Shown here piece after piece: positions 43,470-55,920 of a stretch of 64,000 bases of DNA. This stretch comes from Dromiciops gliroides (lineage: Eukaryota > Chordata > Mammalia > Microbiotheria > Microbiotheriidae), in contig NC_057861.1 of assembly GCF_019393635.1 (NCBI RefSeq), positions 59,628,532 to 59,692,531 on the forward strand, read 5' to 3'. The position numbers were made by a program, and so were the translations under genes. Position 1 is the stretch's first letter, and each line of letters opens with the position of its first letter. The notes beneath the pieces were generated by a model. That model was not told where the DNA came from. It was given only the letters and a program-made list of their open reading frames with translations, and made no database searches.

Positions 43470-44475
43470 TTACATAACACCTTAAGACTTGCCATGTCTT
43501 ATTATCTTCTTTGGTCCTCACAACAACTTTGTGAGGTAGGTGTAATTATTCTCACTTTATAGATAAGGAAACTGAGTCTGTGCCCAAAGGGCTATAGAAC
43601 TGTGTTTACCCTTTGATCCAGCAATACCACTGCTAAGTTTATATTCCAAAAATATCCCCCAAGAGAGAAAAAGACCTATTTGTACAAAAATATTTATAGC
43701 AGCTCTTTTTGTGGTGGCTAAGAATTGGAAATCAAAGGAATGCCCAACAATTGGGGAATGGCTAAACAAGCTGTGGTGACAGAATATTATTGTGCTATAA
43801 GAAAAGACAAGCAGGATGATTTCAGAAAGGCCTAGAAAGACTTATATGAATGGATATATAGTGAAGTGAGTAGAACCAGGAGAGTGTTGTGCACAGAGAC
43901 AGCAATATTGTTTGATGAAGAACTGTGAATATCTTAACTGTTCTCAGCAATACAATGATCCAAGACAATCCCAAAGGACTAATGACAAAACATACTATCC
44001 ACCTCCAAAGAAAGAACTGATATTGATTGAACACAGACTGAAGCATGGTATTTTTTACTTTCATTTTTTCTTTTATTCAAGTTTTCTTGTACAAAATGAC
44101 TAATATGGTAATGTTTTACATAATTGCACATGTATAACCCATATATGATTGCTTACCTCCATAGGAAGGGGGGAAAGGAAGGATAAAATTTGGAACTCAA
44201 AACTATAAATTAAAATGTTTATTATTTAAAAATAGTATTAAACATAATTACAGAGAAAAAAAGGAAACTGAGTCTGAGAGAGGTTAGGTTACTTGCCCAA
44301 GGCCATGTAGCCAGTAAAAGTCTAAGGCAGGTCTTGGACTTAGTACTCTATCCATTGCATCACCTAGCTGCCTCATTTTTACAAATGTGGAAACTGAGGC
44401 TGAGAAGTGACAGAGTCAAGATTCAAACCCAGATCCTGTCTGCAAATCCTCTTTCTTTCCACTATACCACTGTCA
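43470..44475 (-). mobile_element. THER1/MIR-type SINE split by L1
   Basis: Left part 43470-43580 (cttatcttctttggtcctcacaacaactttgtgagg) and right part 44277-44400. A second MIR-like end follows to 44475. Confidence 0.7.
43581..44260 (+). mobile_element. 5'-truncated LINE-1
   Basis: Plus-strand ORF2 C-terminus and 3' UTR with A-rich tail. The 16-bp TSD aaggaaactgagtctg is at 43565-43580 and 44261-44276. Confidence 0.95.
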
Positions 44476-44479
44476 TTTT

Positions 44480-46085
44480 AATAAAGTTATAAGGGAATTA
44501 ATTATAACTGAAGGATTAATGTTAAGTAATGTTACTTATTCTGACAACAAGAATGCCTTGAATCTACATGCTTTTCAAAGGGCTTTCATATCCTCCTACA
44601 TTATCTCATTTGATTATTATAGTAATACTGGGAAATAAAACGAGCAGATATTACCATTCACCAAATTGTTTTCTAGGCGATGCAAATGGGGGCATCCATG
44701 AGAAAATATCAATGTTGATGATGTGACCTTGTTACGAGGGATCTTCAGCTCCTGCTTTGCTTGGTAATGTCATAGCTAACAACACTCAGCACCTTCTGTT
44801 AGAACGAGGAAGGCGTGGTGGGAGAACCAATCCCTTCCCCTCCTACCTCACCTTTACAAGAATGTTCCCCAAACAGGTCACATGATTGAGGGAATTTTTT
44901 TCCATTGTCAAATGAAGTAGGGCCCTGTGGATTTCAATGAATCGATTAGCAAGTATTTATCAAATTCCTTCTTATTTTTGCCTCCCCAGAGACTAGCACT
45001 AGTTCTGATGTATGGTACTGATTAAATGGTTGATTACATGAGAAAATTTGCATGCTAGTAATGTTCCCCTATTACAAGGTGTCCTCATCTTTCCTTGGTA
45101 ATGCCATAGGAAAAATGAACAAAGATGGCACATGCAAGACTAAAAGGAATGGCTGCAGGTCTGTACCAGAGGAGAGACTACTTCTGTCATGGAGAGTATG
45201 AATACATCATAGAGCTAAGGACAGCGGAGGAAATTGAGGATCCAGAAAAGGTTGGTCGACTTGATCAAAGTCAAACAGCTAGTAAGTGTTGGGACTAAGG
45301 GTTCAAACAGATCTTCTGATGCCTAGTTTCTTCTGCTCCCCATCCCAATCTGTTGTGGACATCTGATAAAATGATCTCTCTGTTTCTCTCTCCTTTCCAC
45401 CCTCATCTCCCACTTTTGTTTTGTTTTGTTTTTTTGCTTTTCCCCCCCTCATCTCCCACTTTTAATGTACACTAATCATTACATAGCATGTAAGAGAGGA
45501 CAATGAGAAAACTGCTATCCACTGGGGCCAGCAGGTATGTCTCTCTGCTGAGAAATCCTTTATGTGTGCAGCTGAAACCAGATAATGATGAGAGAATTAT
45601 ATGCAGGAATTCCATAAGGGAGATGCCCTGCCGCAGGGTCTTAGTAACTTTTCAGCTTTGTTCCCGCCCACTCCAACCCATCTGTGGCTCTCTAAGTCCT
45701 TAGTAAAGCAGAACTCCCAAGTTTTCCTCCTCAGAGACACATTAAAGATTAGTTATTGTGCTTCTAATCTTAACTGGCATTGAGCAGCCCAAAGGACTAA
45801 CTCCCTATAGAAATTGTCTGAGTCTGCATCTTAACAATTCCCCAGGAATCTCATTGCCAACTTTAGTTTGTGATTGGCATAGAAAGTTTTTAATGATACC
45901 CTGAGGGACTCATTTAAAACTTTATCAATTATATCTTGATTCCACTTCGTTTGGGAGATGAAATAATTCACAAATATTTACAGGGTGCTGAAGGGCAGAC
46001 CAATGAGATTTGAACTTCAAGCCTGTGTTGAAAAACTTGGCTGAAAATATGACTTTGAAATTAAAGTCCCATAATGCACTGGCCA
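44480..46085. other. Mostly unrecognised, with one MIR remnant
   Basis: A reverse MIR fragment lies at about 45215-45330 (gaggaaattgaggatccagaaaagg...aacagctagtaagtgttggg). The rest shows no repeat or gene. ORFs at 45503-45783 overlap in two frames and match nothing known. Confidence 0.45.
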
Positions 46086-46149
46086 GCCACTTCTTTTTAG
46101 TATTTTATTTTAATATTCATTGATTCATTTTTGTTTGTCATTTTTTTCT

Positions 46150-46290
46150 CTATACATACATACATACATGCCTGTGTGCAATAAACACATATATATTGTA
46201 TGTTGTTATGTAATTCTGTATTGTATTGTATTATATTACATTATATCATATCATTTATTATATGTATTATTATATTATATCATACATTTA
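46150..46290 (+). repeat. A+T-rich simple sequence
   Basis: (CATA)n then irregular ttgtattatattacattatatcat. Confidence 0.85.
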
Positions 46291-46499
46291 TTTTCCCTCC
46301 TCCCACTGGATCTTTGGTGGGGGCGGGGGGGGGGAGACAGCTAAGGAAAGCTAACCAACAAAACAACTGTTTGCAACATTCTGCCATAGAAGTCACCCCC
46401 TGCCTCTCTACCAAGAAGAAGGAAGTGGTTTTCATCCTCTAATCTTCTGGACCAGTTCAATTGATCATTTCAATTTATGTGATTTCAGTCACCACATAC

Positions 46500-46855
46500 C
46501 ATAATCTAACATCCCTGGTTTATTTGCTGGTCCTTGACTACAACATTCCATTTCTCATTTCCATATTGCTCCGTGTCTGGAATACTCTCTCTCCTCACTT
46601 CTAATCTAGTTTCTCAGGCTGCCTTGAAGACCCAATTCAAAGGCCACCTTCTTCAGGAGGCATTTTTGCTGCTGGTGCCTTCTCCTCTGAGATTACTTTC
46701 TATTTACTATATATCTCTGATATGTACTTAGTAATTTATATGTTGTCTCCTCAATTCGAATATGGGATCCTTGATAGTAGAGATCTTTTTCTCCTTTTCT
46801 TTGTATCCCCAATGCTTAGCACTTAATAATTGTTTCTTGATTGACTGACTAGCTT
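46500..46855 (+). mobile_element. L2 LINE 3' region
   Basis: cttgaagacccaattcaaaggccaccttcttcagg..., ...atgcttagcacttaataattg.... Confidence 0.72.
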
Positions 46856-46954
46856 TAGAGGCATTACTTGGTACCTATATTCTAATGATGCAACAGCCAC
46901 ACTCTTCATATTAGCTCCCATGCTTGAGTGTTAAAAAAAAACTAAAGTTATTTC

Positions 46955-47312
<358 letters not shown>

Positions 47313-47460
47313 CATTTCTTTCTCGGTGAAGCAATTGGGGTTAAGTGACTTGCCCAGGGTCACACAGCTAGGAAGTGTCAAGTGTCTGAGGCCAGATTTG
47401 AACTCAGGTTCTCCTGAATCCAAGGCCAGTGCTCTATTTGCTGCATCACCTAGCTGCCCC
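47313..47460 (-). mobile_element. CORE-SINE with expanded tail
   Basis: Minus. The TSD aaagttatttc is at 46944-46954 and 47467-47477, so tail tract and SINE form one insertion of about 510 bp. Confidence 0.92.
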
Positions 47461-47477
47461 AATACAAAAGTTATTTC

Positions 47478-48224
47478 AAAGAAATTGTTCTGAATTGTAA
47501 AGGAAATGTGGGAAAACTGTACAATCACATTCTGAAAATGAAAGAAGAGAAAACCATTATTTTTTCCAGCATATTTCTGAAATACTAGGAGATCCAAGAA
47601 GGAGAATAGTCCCTGAAAATATATAGGGCACCCTAAATATATCCTGCATAAAGCCTTGACAATGCAGCACCCTACCCAGGAGTTCCCCCTCCAATTTTTA
47701 TTTTCAGTTTGGGTCCCCCAGAAGGGAGACTGCTACCTTAAGTTGTAAGGCACTATATGAATCCATACACTTCAAAAAGTAGTGAATGAGTCTCCATCAA
47801 GGCAGCTACCTTTAATAGTCAGCTGTTAGACATAATAAGCTCAAAGTGAAATTCTTTGCTAAAATGGCATAGTAAAAGTAGAGGCCACAAAATCTTTCCC
47901 TCACAAACTTGGGTCACCCTCCACACAGACATATAGCATCAATGGGAAGATTGAGCATGTATCTAGAGTATAATGGCCATGAGGGATCCACATAGGGAAC
48001 CCATGTATCCTGACTAACTCCTGTTCCTACACTAAGTACTTGAATCCCTGCCTCCAAAGACCTACCTGGACAAACAGAACCAAATGGGTCCTAATGTGTG
48101 ATTCTAACCTGGTCATAAGGGAGTCCTTTCCTATTGTACTATCCCATAACTTGACCAGTTATCAACAGGACCTCTTTTTCCTAATGGTTATTGGCCTTGG
48201 GCCCTCTAAGCCCTTGAAAGCAGG
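47478..48224. other. Mostly unrecognised
   Basis: From about 48040 the sequence has L2-like pyrimidine-rich phrasing but is too diverged to assign. Confidence 0.4.
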
Positions 48225-48239
48225 TCATTCGCTACTTTT

Positions 48240-48406
48240 TTGTTTTGTTTTGGTTTTTTTGTTTGTTTGTTTTTTGTAGGGCAATGAGGGTTAAGTGACT
48301 TGCCCAGGGTCACACAGCTAGTGTCAAGTCTCTGAGGCCGAATTTGAACTCAGGTCCTCCTGAATCCAACACCAGTGCTTTATCCACTGCGCTATCTAGC
48401 TGCCCC
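48240..48406 (-). mobile_element. CORE-SINE
   Basis: The 15-bp TSD tcattcgctactttt is at 48225-48239 and 48407-48421. Confidence 0.94.
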
Positions 48407-48599
48407 TCATTCGCTACTTTTATGAGCAGGGCATTATCAATACTAATAGTAAGATGGAAGATAATCAAGTCTGTATGTGCTCTGCCACTGAGCCTTAAAG
48501 ACCCCTGGACATTGATTGCTATATTTCTTGCTAAAGTTCCTGCAGGTTTCCTGGGCCTTTCCATATGCTTTGCCCCTAAATGACCTACAGGTATTGTAG

Positions 48600-48715
48600 T
48601 TCCCAATTAGAATTCAGGTTCTTTGAGAACAGATACTGCTTCCCTTTTCTATTTGTATATCCAGCATTTAGCATAGTGCTTGGTACATAGTTAGCAATTA
48701 ATAAAATTTTTAAAT
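48600..48715 (+). mobile_element. L2 LINE 3' end
   Basis: aattcaggttctttgagaacagatactgc...catttagcatagtgcttggtacat. Confidence 0.7.
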
Positions 48716-48789
48716 TCTTTCGTTTATTCAAGACAGTTATCAAGATCCCTGAATCTTCTCTAGACCAAACATTTCTAGCTCCTGCAATC

Positions 48790-49320
48790 AATTTCATGGT
48801 ATGGACTCAAGGCCCTTCACCATTCTGTTTGCTTTCTTCCAGATGTTTGATAGCTTATCAATGTCCCTCCTAAATAGTTGCATGCAAAACGGAACACAAT
48901 ATACCAGATGGGGTCTAACTAGGATCTAGTGCAGAGAATCCATTACCTCTTTATTCCTGAAAACTATGGTTATCTAAAAGCAGTTTAAGACCACATTAAT
49001 TTTCGGGGCAGCTAGGTGGTACAGTGGATAAAGCACTGGCCCTGGATTTAGGAGGACCTGAGTTCAAATCTGGCCTCAGACACATGACACTTACTAGCTG
49101 TGTGACTCTGGGCAAGTCACTTAACCCTCATTGCCTTGAAAAAACAAAACAACAAAAAAGATCACATTAATTTTCTTAGTTGACATATCACATTATTAAT
49201 TATTGATTCATATTGAGGTTGTGATTTACCAATTCTCCCAGATCTTTTTTTTCAGTCAAGCTGCTATTTAATCATATCTCTTATATTCTGTATTGATGAA
49301 ATTGATTTTGTGAACCCAAG
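48790..49320 (+). mobile_element. CR1/L3 LINE 3' region
   Basis: ccagatggggtctaactaggatc..., ...ttagttgacatatcacattattaattattgattcatattgagg..., ...ctgtattgatgaaattgattttgtgaaccc match the CR1/L3 pattern. Split by a SINE. The printed strand is the recognisable one. Confidence 0.65.
49005..49162 (+). mobile_element. CORE-SINE in CR1/L3
   Basis: The 13-bp TSD cacattaattttc is at 48992-49004 and 49163-49175. Confidence 0.95.
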
Positions 49321-49324
49321 TATT

Positions 49325-49520
49325 TTGTTGTTTTTCAGTTGCTTTTCATTCGTGTCCAATTCTTTGTGACCCCCTTTGGGATTTTCTTGGCAAAGATACT
49401 GAAGTGGCTTGTCCTTTCCTTCTCCTGCTCATTTTATAGTTGAGGAAACTAAGGCAAACCAGGCTAAGTGACTTGCCCAGGGTCACACCGTTAGTAAGTG
49501 TCTGAGGCCATATTTGAACT
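49325..49520 (-). mobile_element. MAR1 SINE, head missing
   Basis: ttgcttttcattcgtgtccaattctttgtgacc...ctgaggccatatttgaactc, then abrupt C7. Confidence 0.82.
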
Positions 49521-49893
49521 CCCCCCCTTTTTCATGATTACTTTTGTTAACTGTTTTCCTTCCATCCTATTCCCTTTCTCATGAAATTTATTCTATTAAC
49601 AATCTTCTTTCATCCTATTCTTCTTCAAAAGGGATTTGCTTCTGTCTGTCCCCTCCCCCACTCTGCCCTTCCTTCTTTTGCCACTCTCTCTTTATCCCCT
49701 TGCCCTCCTATTTTCCTGCAGGGTTAGAGAGATTACTCCACCCAGTTGGGTCTGTGGTTAATCCCCCCTTGAGGCAATTCTGATGAGTTTAAGGTCTTTG
49801 AGCCTTTTCTGATGAGTGTAAAATTCATTTACTGCCCTGTTCCTCCCCCAGTGCATTCCCCTCACCCCTAAATTCAACCCTAAAGATGTCATC

Positions 49894-50022
49894 ATGGGGC
49901 AGCTAGGTGACACAGTGGACAAAGCATCCACCCTGGACCCAGGGGGATCCCAGCAAAAACCTGGCCTCAGACACAAGACAGTCACCCACTGCATGACCCC
50001 AGATATGTCCCCAACTCCAATT
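49894..50022 (+). mobile_element. CORE-SINE, strongly diverged
   Basis: ggggcagctaggtgacacagtggac...actgcatgaccccagatatgtccc.... An old copy. Confidence 0.75.
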
Positions 50023-50024
50023 TT

Positions 50025-50999
50025 TTATGGTTCTCTAGGGTCTTGGATTTGAAAGTGAAATTTGCCATTCAGTTCAGGTCTTCTCATCACAAATACTTGA
50101 AAGTCTTCTTTTTCATTAAAGTCCCATTTTTTCCTCTGAAATATTATGCTAAGTTTTGCTGGGTAGGTGATTCTTGGTTGTAATCCCAATTCTTTTGCCC
50201 TCTGGAACATCATATTCCATGCCCTCTAGTCCTTTAATGTAGAAGCTTCTAGATCTTGTGCTATCCTTACTGGGGCTTCACAGTACTTGAATTCTTTCTT
50301 TTTGGCAGCTTGCAATATTTTCTCCTTGACCTTAGAGCTCTGGAATTTGGCTATAATATTCCTAGGAGTTTTCCTTTTGGGATCTCTTTTAGGAGGTTAT
50401 CAGTGAATTCTTTCCATTTCTATTTTAGCTTCTGCTTCTAGAATATCAGGGCAATTTTCCCTGACAATTTCTTGGAAGATAATGTCTAAGCTCTTTCCTT
50501 GATCATGGTTTTTAGGTAGACCAATAATTTCAAATGATCTCTCCTGGACTTATTTGCCAGGTCAGCAGTTTTCCCAAGAATATATTTCACATTGCCCTCT
50601 ATTTTTTTTATTCATTTAGATTTGCTTTATTGTGTCTTGGTTTCTCATAAAGTCACTAGCTTCCATTTGTTCAATCCTAATTCTTAGGCAATTATTTTCA
50701 TCAGAGAGCTTTTGTACCTCCTTTTCCACTTGGCCAATTTGACTTTTCAAGCTGTTGACTATTTTCTCATGTCTTTCCTGCATCACCCTCATTTCTCTTT
50801 CCATTTTTTCCTCTACCTCTCTAACTTTATCTTCAAAGTCCTTTTTGAGCACCTCTCTGGCCTGAGACCAATTCATATTTTTCTTGGAAGCTTTAGATAT
50901 AGGGGCCCTGACGTTGACATCTTCCTCTGAGGGTGCACCTCGATCTTGCTTGTCACTGAAGAAACTTTCTATGGTCCTCACTTTTCTCTGTCTGCTCAT
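50025..50999 (-). pseudogene. L1 ORF1 remnant
   Basis: ORF1p is the RNA-binding chaperone of L1. The N-terminal 127 codons are open (50616-50999), starting MSRQRKVRTIESFFSDKQD, with a coiled coil (REVEEKMEREMRVMQERHEK...LSDENNCLRIRIEQME). The C-terminal RRM and CTD are out of frame (a fragment is legible at 50025-50213: RAKELGLQPRITYPAKLSIIFQ). Homologous to the intact ORF1 at 62318-63400 but without that copy's 21-residue coiled-coil duplication. Confidence 0.85.
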
Positions 51000-51611
51000 C
51001 TTGCCTTTCTTTTACTTGACTTTTAGCTCCTTAAAGTGGGGCACTGTTTCCAGGCTGCAGTATCCCAAGCTTCAGAAGTCCCAGGTGGTATGATTTAAGG
51101 AGAATCATGTTCTTCACTCGCCCAGCCTGTTCCCTGGTCCTTAGATGACCCCAGACCAACTTGCTAATCAACCAGCTTTGTGTGTTGTGGTTGTTAGCTC
51201 TGACGAGCCTGTGCCCCTCCCCCACCTGGGCCACTGCTACTCAAGCCTACCTCCTGGTTCTCAGCAGGGGTGTAAAAATCCAAGTTCTGCCTTAGCACCA
51301 GCATAGACCCCTGTAGTCTCCCCCATGACCAGGGCTCAGCCCACTTACCAGACTGTGAGCTTAGTTCCACATGACACTGGTGCTTCAGCTGATTCAGAGG
51401 CTCTGGGGGGTCTGCTTCTCTTGTGAGGCCTTCCTGGTACTGGATCTGTGTGAGGGTGACTGTGGGGTTGGGCTCAACTCCTGTATCAGCACATCAGCTT
51501 CCTCCTTCTGATCTTCCAAGCTGTTGTTGGTTAGAAGATGATTTCAGCACATTCTTTTGTGGGTTTTGTTGCTCCAGGCATTGTCCTATGACATTATTTT
51601 GAAAAACAATA

Positions 51612-51766
51612 TATCTTTTATTTTATTTTTTTTGGCAGGGCAATGAGGGTTAAGTGACTTGCCCAGGGTCACACAGCTAGTGTCAAGTGTCTAAGGCTGG
51701 ATTTGAACTCAGATCCTCCTGAATCCAGGGCCAGTGCTTTATTCACCGTGCCACCTAGCTGCTCCA
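51612..51766 (-). mobile_element. CORE-SINE
   Basis: Minus. CORE shortened (cacacagctagtgtcaagtg), head ccacctagctgctcc. Confidence 0.9.
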
Positions 51767-51774
51767 GCCCTAAT

Positions 51775-52985
51775 CTCTTTAGCAGCAGCCTCACATTATC
51801 AGCTGCCTTTTGGGAATCTTGAACTGAATGTCCCACGGGCATCTCCAACTCCTCTTGTTCAAAACAAAACTCATTATCTTTCTGCCCAAACCCTCTCCTC
51901 TTTCCAACTTCCCTATTACTGTTGAAGGCACTTCCATCCTTCTAATAACTCAAGTTTGCAACCCTGATGTTATCCTAAACTTTCTTTAAGCTCACCCACA
52001 GAGATTAACACATTCCGTTAACGCATCTTGTCATTTCTGCCTTGATAATACTTGTGTACTCTCCACTCACACAGAAACCCTTTTCTTTCTGTTCATATAG
52101 CTGCCACCCTAGTTTAGATCCTTATCACTTCTTGCCCAGAACACAATAGCTTTCTTACTAGTATTCCTGACTCAAGTCCCTCCCTACTTCAATGTATTCA
52201 GATGTCAAGGTAATTCTATAAAGTGAAAGCATGATTTTATTTCCCTGCCTCCAACTCAGAGAGCTCTTCTTATTCAATCATTTCAGTTTCAGCTGTATCT
52301 GACTCTTAATGACCCATTTGGCCTTTCTTGTAAAAGATACAGGAGGGGTTTGCCATCTCCTTCTTCAGCTCATCTTACAGATGAGGAAACTGAGGTAAAC
52401 AGGGCTAAGTGAATTGCCCAGGATTATAACTAGTAAGTGTCTGAGACCAGATTTGACCTCAGGTCTGTCTGACACCTGGCAGGTTTCTTCATCCACTGTA
52501 CCACCTAGCTGCCTAGGGAGCTCTACTTACTACTAATTACCCTAGGATAAGGCATAAATTCAGAGCTTCCTATCTTCACTGTCCTTATTCTCTACTCCAT
52601 ATACTCTGCAATGGGGTTACTCTGGTTCATGTTTTTCCTCCAATAAAGCAATAGTCTCTCATCTTCATGCTTTTGTGCTGGCTGTCTTTTCATCTCTGAG
52701 GTCCTAGCTTCCTGCAAGACTCAGCTCAAATCCCATCTTCTGCAGGTTCTCATTCCTGGTCTTCCTGGTTGCTTATACTTTCCTCTCAAAGGTTCCATCT
52801 TCATCTATCTATCTATTTATATCTTTTAAATACCTAGTCATTTTTATGGCATCTCCCTCACTAGAATGTGATCTCCTTGAGGACAAGGACTTTTTTTTTT
52901 TACGTTCTTTGTATCCCTAGTACTCGATACAATGCCTAGAATATAGTAAACATTTCATAAATGCTTGTTGACTGACTGAATATAT
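51775..52985 (+). mobile_element. L2 LINE, long 3' portion
   Basis: About 960 bp of L2: atctccaactcctcttgttcaaaacaaaactcattatc..., ...cctgcaagactcagctcaaatccc..., ...aatgtgatctccttgaggacaagg..., ...taaatgcttgttgactgactgaat. Split by MAR1. Confidence 0.82.
52268..52515 (-). mobile_element. MAR1 SINE in L2
   Basis: caatcatttcagtttcagctgtatctgactcttaatgacc...ccacctagctgcct. Flanks gagctcttctta/gagctctactta are a probable TSD. Confidence 0.87.
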
Positions 52986-53274
52986 GGATTGGAATACATC
53001 CAGATTCTTAAACATTTGTGTGTGTGTCATAGAATCCTTTGGAAGTCTGGAAAAGCCTAATAATGTTATGGGGTTTTTGCCTACATTTGTAATGGAAGGA
53101 TATGCTCAATTTTAGTTAGAAATTAGTGAAAATAAAAAGTAATTTTTCCTATCCATTTTTACAGACCTTCTGAAATTTATTCATAGACCTCTTAGCTGTC
53201 CATGGATCCCAAGGTAAGAACTCCCAAATTAAATTGATGCCTGAAGTCTGTCAAACTCTTAAGTTCTATTATTC

Positions 53275-53480
53275 TATGAATCATAGAATCTTTAAGTTAA
53301 AAGATTGTCTAGTCCTAGTTTCTTACTAATATTGGAATTTTACCCATAATATTACTAAAAGGTGGCTATCTAATCACTACTTAAATACCTTTAAGGATTA
53401 GGAGTTCACTGCTTCAGAAGACAGTGATTCTACTTGGGATATCCCATACCAGTAGGAAGTTATTTATTACATTGAGCCCA
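53275..53480 (+). mobile_element. CR1/L3 LINE fragment
   Basis: atcatagaatctttaagttaaaagattgtctagtcc..., ...gagttcactgcttcagaagacagtgattc...aggaagttatttattacattgagcc. Confidence 0.6.
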
Positions 53481-53490
53481 TAGCTGTCTT

Positions 53491-53632
53491 TTTTTTTTAA
53501 GGGCAATAAGGGTTAAGTGACTTGACCAGGGTCACACAGCTAGTAAGTGTCAAATGTCTGAGGCTGGATTTGAACTCAGGTCCTCCTGAATCCAAGGTCA
53601 GTGCTTTATCCACTGCACCACCTAGCCACCCT
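53491..53632 (-). mobile_element. CORE-SINE
   Basis: The 14-bp TSD cccatagctgtctt is at 53477-53490 and 53633-53646. Confidence 0.94.
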
Positions 53633-53645
53633 CCCATAGCTGTCT

Positions 53646-53661
53646 TAGTAGCAGTAGCAAC

Positions 53662-53733
<72 letters not shown>

Positions 53734-53765
53734 GGTGGTGGTGGTGGTGGTGGTGGTGGTAGTAG
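53646..53765 (+). repeat. Compound (AGT)n/(GGT)n trinucleotide repeat
   Basis: About 22 AGT units followed by about 13 GGT units, then AGTAGCATCAGCAGC. The polyvaline ORF across it is an artefact. Confidence 0.96.
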
Positions 53766-53995
53766 CATCAGCAGCTTATAATTATACAGTACTTTAAGTT
53801 TTACAAAGGGCTTTATAAATATTTCATATGATCCTCACAACAAAATTGCAATCTAAGTGCTGGTATTATGCCCATTTTATAGATGAGGAAACTGAGGCAG
53901 ACCTTGTCCAGGGTCACACAACAACTGAAGCCAGATTTGAATTAGGTCTTCCTGACTCCAGGCCCAGCACCCTATCCAGTGCCCCATGTAGCTGG
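53766..53995 (-). mobile_element. THER1/MIR-type SINE
   Basis: acagtactttaagttttacaaagggctttataaatatttcatatgatcctc...gaggaaactgaggcagacc...ctccaggcccagcacc. The trinucleotide repeat abuts its tail end. Confidence 0.75.
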
Positions 53996-54029
53996 TGTGT
54001 GTGTGTGTGGGGGGGGGTGGAGGAGAAGA

Positions 54030-54355
54030 GGGATTGGTTTATATATGGAGTCAGAGGGCCTGTGATATAACAGTGGCTGGACCCCTTAATACTTGTGAGC
54101 CCTTGTACAAGTCATTTAACCTGAGGGAAATGGACTGTATGATTTCTTTTTTTTTTCTTTTTTCTTTTTTTTTTGTGGGGCAATGGGGGTTAAGTAACTT
54201 GCCCAGGGTCACACAGCTAGTAAGTGTTAAGTGTCTGAGGCCGGATTTGAACTCAGGTACTCCTGAATCCAGGGCCGGTGCTTTATCCACTGTGCCACCT
54301 AGCCGCCCCCTTGTATGATTTCTAAGGTTCCTTCCAGTCCTATATCAATGACCCT
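54030..54355 (+). mobile_element. MIR-type SINE split by a CORE-SINE
   Basis: ggagtcagagggcctgtgata...cccttgtacaagtcatttaacctg, resuming at ctaaggttccttccagtcctat. Confidence 0.6.
54148..54311 (-). mobile_element. CORE-SINE
   Basis: The 12-bp TSD tgtatgatttct is at 54136-54147 and 54312-54323. Confidence 0.94.
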
Positions 54356-54599
54356 ATAGTCCATATATTGCTTCTAATTCTGCCCTTTCACATAAGCTGA
54401 ACTAAATTGAAGACAACAATCATGTGTCTTTTCCTATCAAAGTTAAATATTCCCAGTTCTTTCAGTGGATCCTTCTATAACTTGGAAAGGCAGGATGGGT
54501 TCAGAATTCAGATCACCCAGATTGCTAGGATGAGGAATTTGGGCTCGATCCTCTTGAGAAATTTGTTCTGTATAGTGAGAAATACCTGAATATTTGGTA

Positions 54600-54725
54600 T
54601 TAGACTCATAGAATGGATTTTTACACAGAATTATAGAGCTAGAAGGAAATTTAGGTATCATTTAATTCTATTTCCTCTTATTACAGAAGAGTAAGCTGAG
54701 GCCCATGGGAGGTATAGACTTTCCT
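54600..54725 (+). mobile_element. CR1/L3 or MIR remnant
   Basis: agaattatagagctagaaggaaatttaggtatcatttaattc...ttacagaagagtaagctgaggccc. Confidence 0.5.
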
Positions 54726-54734
54726 AAGATCTAT

Positions 54735-55920
54735 TATCCAACCCTAATCTCTTCTCTGAGTACTATTCTTGAATTACCAACTATCTCTTGGAAATGTCAA
54801 ACTCAATATGTCCAAAAATAGAACTCATTATCTTTTCTCCTAAATTTCTCCCTTTTCCTGACTTCCCTATAACTGGGGAGGGTACTGCCATCCTCCCACA
54901 CACCCAGGCTTAAAACATAGGTGTCACACTCAACTCCATTTTTGTAGTCCATCCATATATTCAATATGTTGCCAAGTCTTTGTTGATTCTTTCTTGGCAT
55001 ATTTTCCCTCCTCTCCTCTCACAGTGTTATACTTCTGGTGTAGGTCCTCATTACCTCATGCATGGACCTCTTTGATAGCTTCCTGGTTGGTCCCCCTCCT
55101 TTGAGTTTCTTCAAATTCTAGTCTATCTTCCATTGAGTTGTGAAAGTGAACTTCTTAAAGCACAAATCTGACCAGGGATGTGCTAGTAAATGTTTAAGAA
55201 AAGGTTGGTTCTCAAAAAAAAAAAAGTATACATAACACATTTGAAAACTTAGTAAGTAGTATTAATATTTCCTCTATCACTCTCTTCAATCTAGAAATCA
55301 ATTCAACAGTAAGTCAATATCTGATTTGTAATATTTGTAATTTCTGAGGTATAAATGCTCACACCGAAAACTTAATGATTAGGTTTTACCCAGCTGGTAG
55401 AAGCTGGCGCTAGCATACCCCCCTCCTTCTCTCCCCCCACCCCCAGCCTGAACTATATTATACTCCTATTCAATAAACTTAAGTGGCTCATTATTTCCTG
55501 GATCAGATATAAACTGCTCTTTTGGGCTTTAAAAACCCTTCATAACCTGCCTCTCTCCTTTTGAGTCTTCTCGCACCTTATTCTCCCCCATCTATTCTGT
55601 TGAGCAGTGACACCTTCATGCTATTCCTCCCACATAATAGTTCATCTCCTGACTCTGCCCATTTTCACTGGCTGTCCTCCATGCCTGGAATGCTCTTCCC
55701 CTTCATCTTTGCCTCTTAGCTTCCAAGGCTTTGTTTAAGACTTACCCCAAATCCCGCTTTTTGTAAGAATCCTTTCCCAGTGCCTTATCTCTGAGCTTAC
55801 CTCTAATTTACACTGTATATACCTTGTCTGTTAATAGTCAGTTACGTCTTATTTCCCCCATTAAATTGTGTGCACCCTGAACAGGTGATTTTTACCCTAC
55901 TTCTGCATCATTGGTTTCAT
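54735..55920 (+). mobile_element. L2 LINE, long 3' portion
   Basis: gtcaaactcaatatgtccaaaaatagaactcattatc..., ...aagtgaacttcttaaagcacaaatctgacc, then after the insertion ...attcaataaacttaagtggctcattatttcctgg... to the 3' region. Confidence 0.82.
55175..55425. mobile_element. hAT-like non-autonomous DNA transposon
   Basis: Inserted in L2. The ends agggatgtgctag (left) and gctagcatacccccct (right) are imperfect inverted repeats sharing TGCTAG. The interior ends ttacccagctggtagaagctgg, a pattern seen in ancient mammalian hAT-type repeats. TSD not resolved. Confidence 0.5.

Larger units (their letters stand above)
49530..51590 (-). mobile_element. Old LINE-1, 5' half only
   Basis: Minus. Inter-ORF spacer 49530-49893, ORF1 50023-50999 and 5' UTR 51000-51590. 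ORF2 is absent from the left side, so a 3' portion has been lost rather than the usual 5' truncation. Confidence 0.78.

Noticed and set aside
53522..53797. 91-codon ORF with a long polyvaline run
   Set aside because: SINE sequence followed by the AGT/GGT repeat; not a protein gene.
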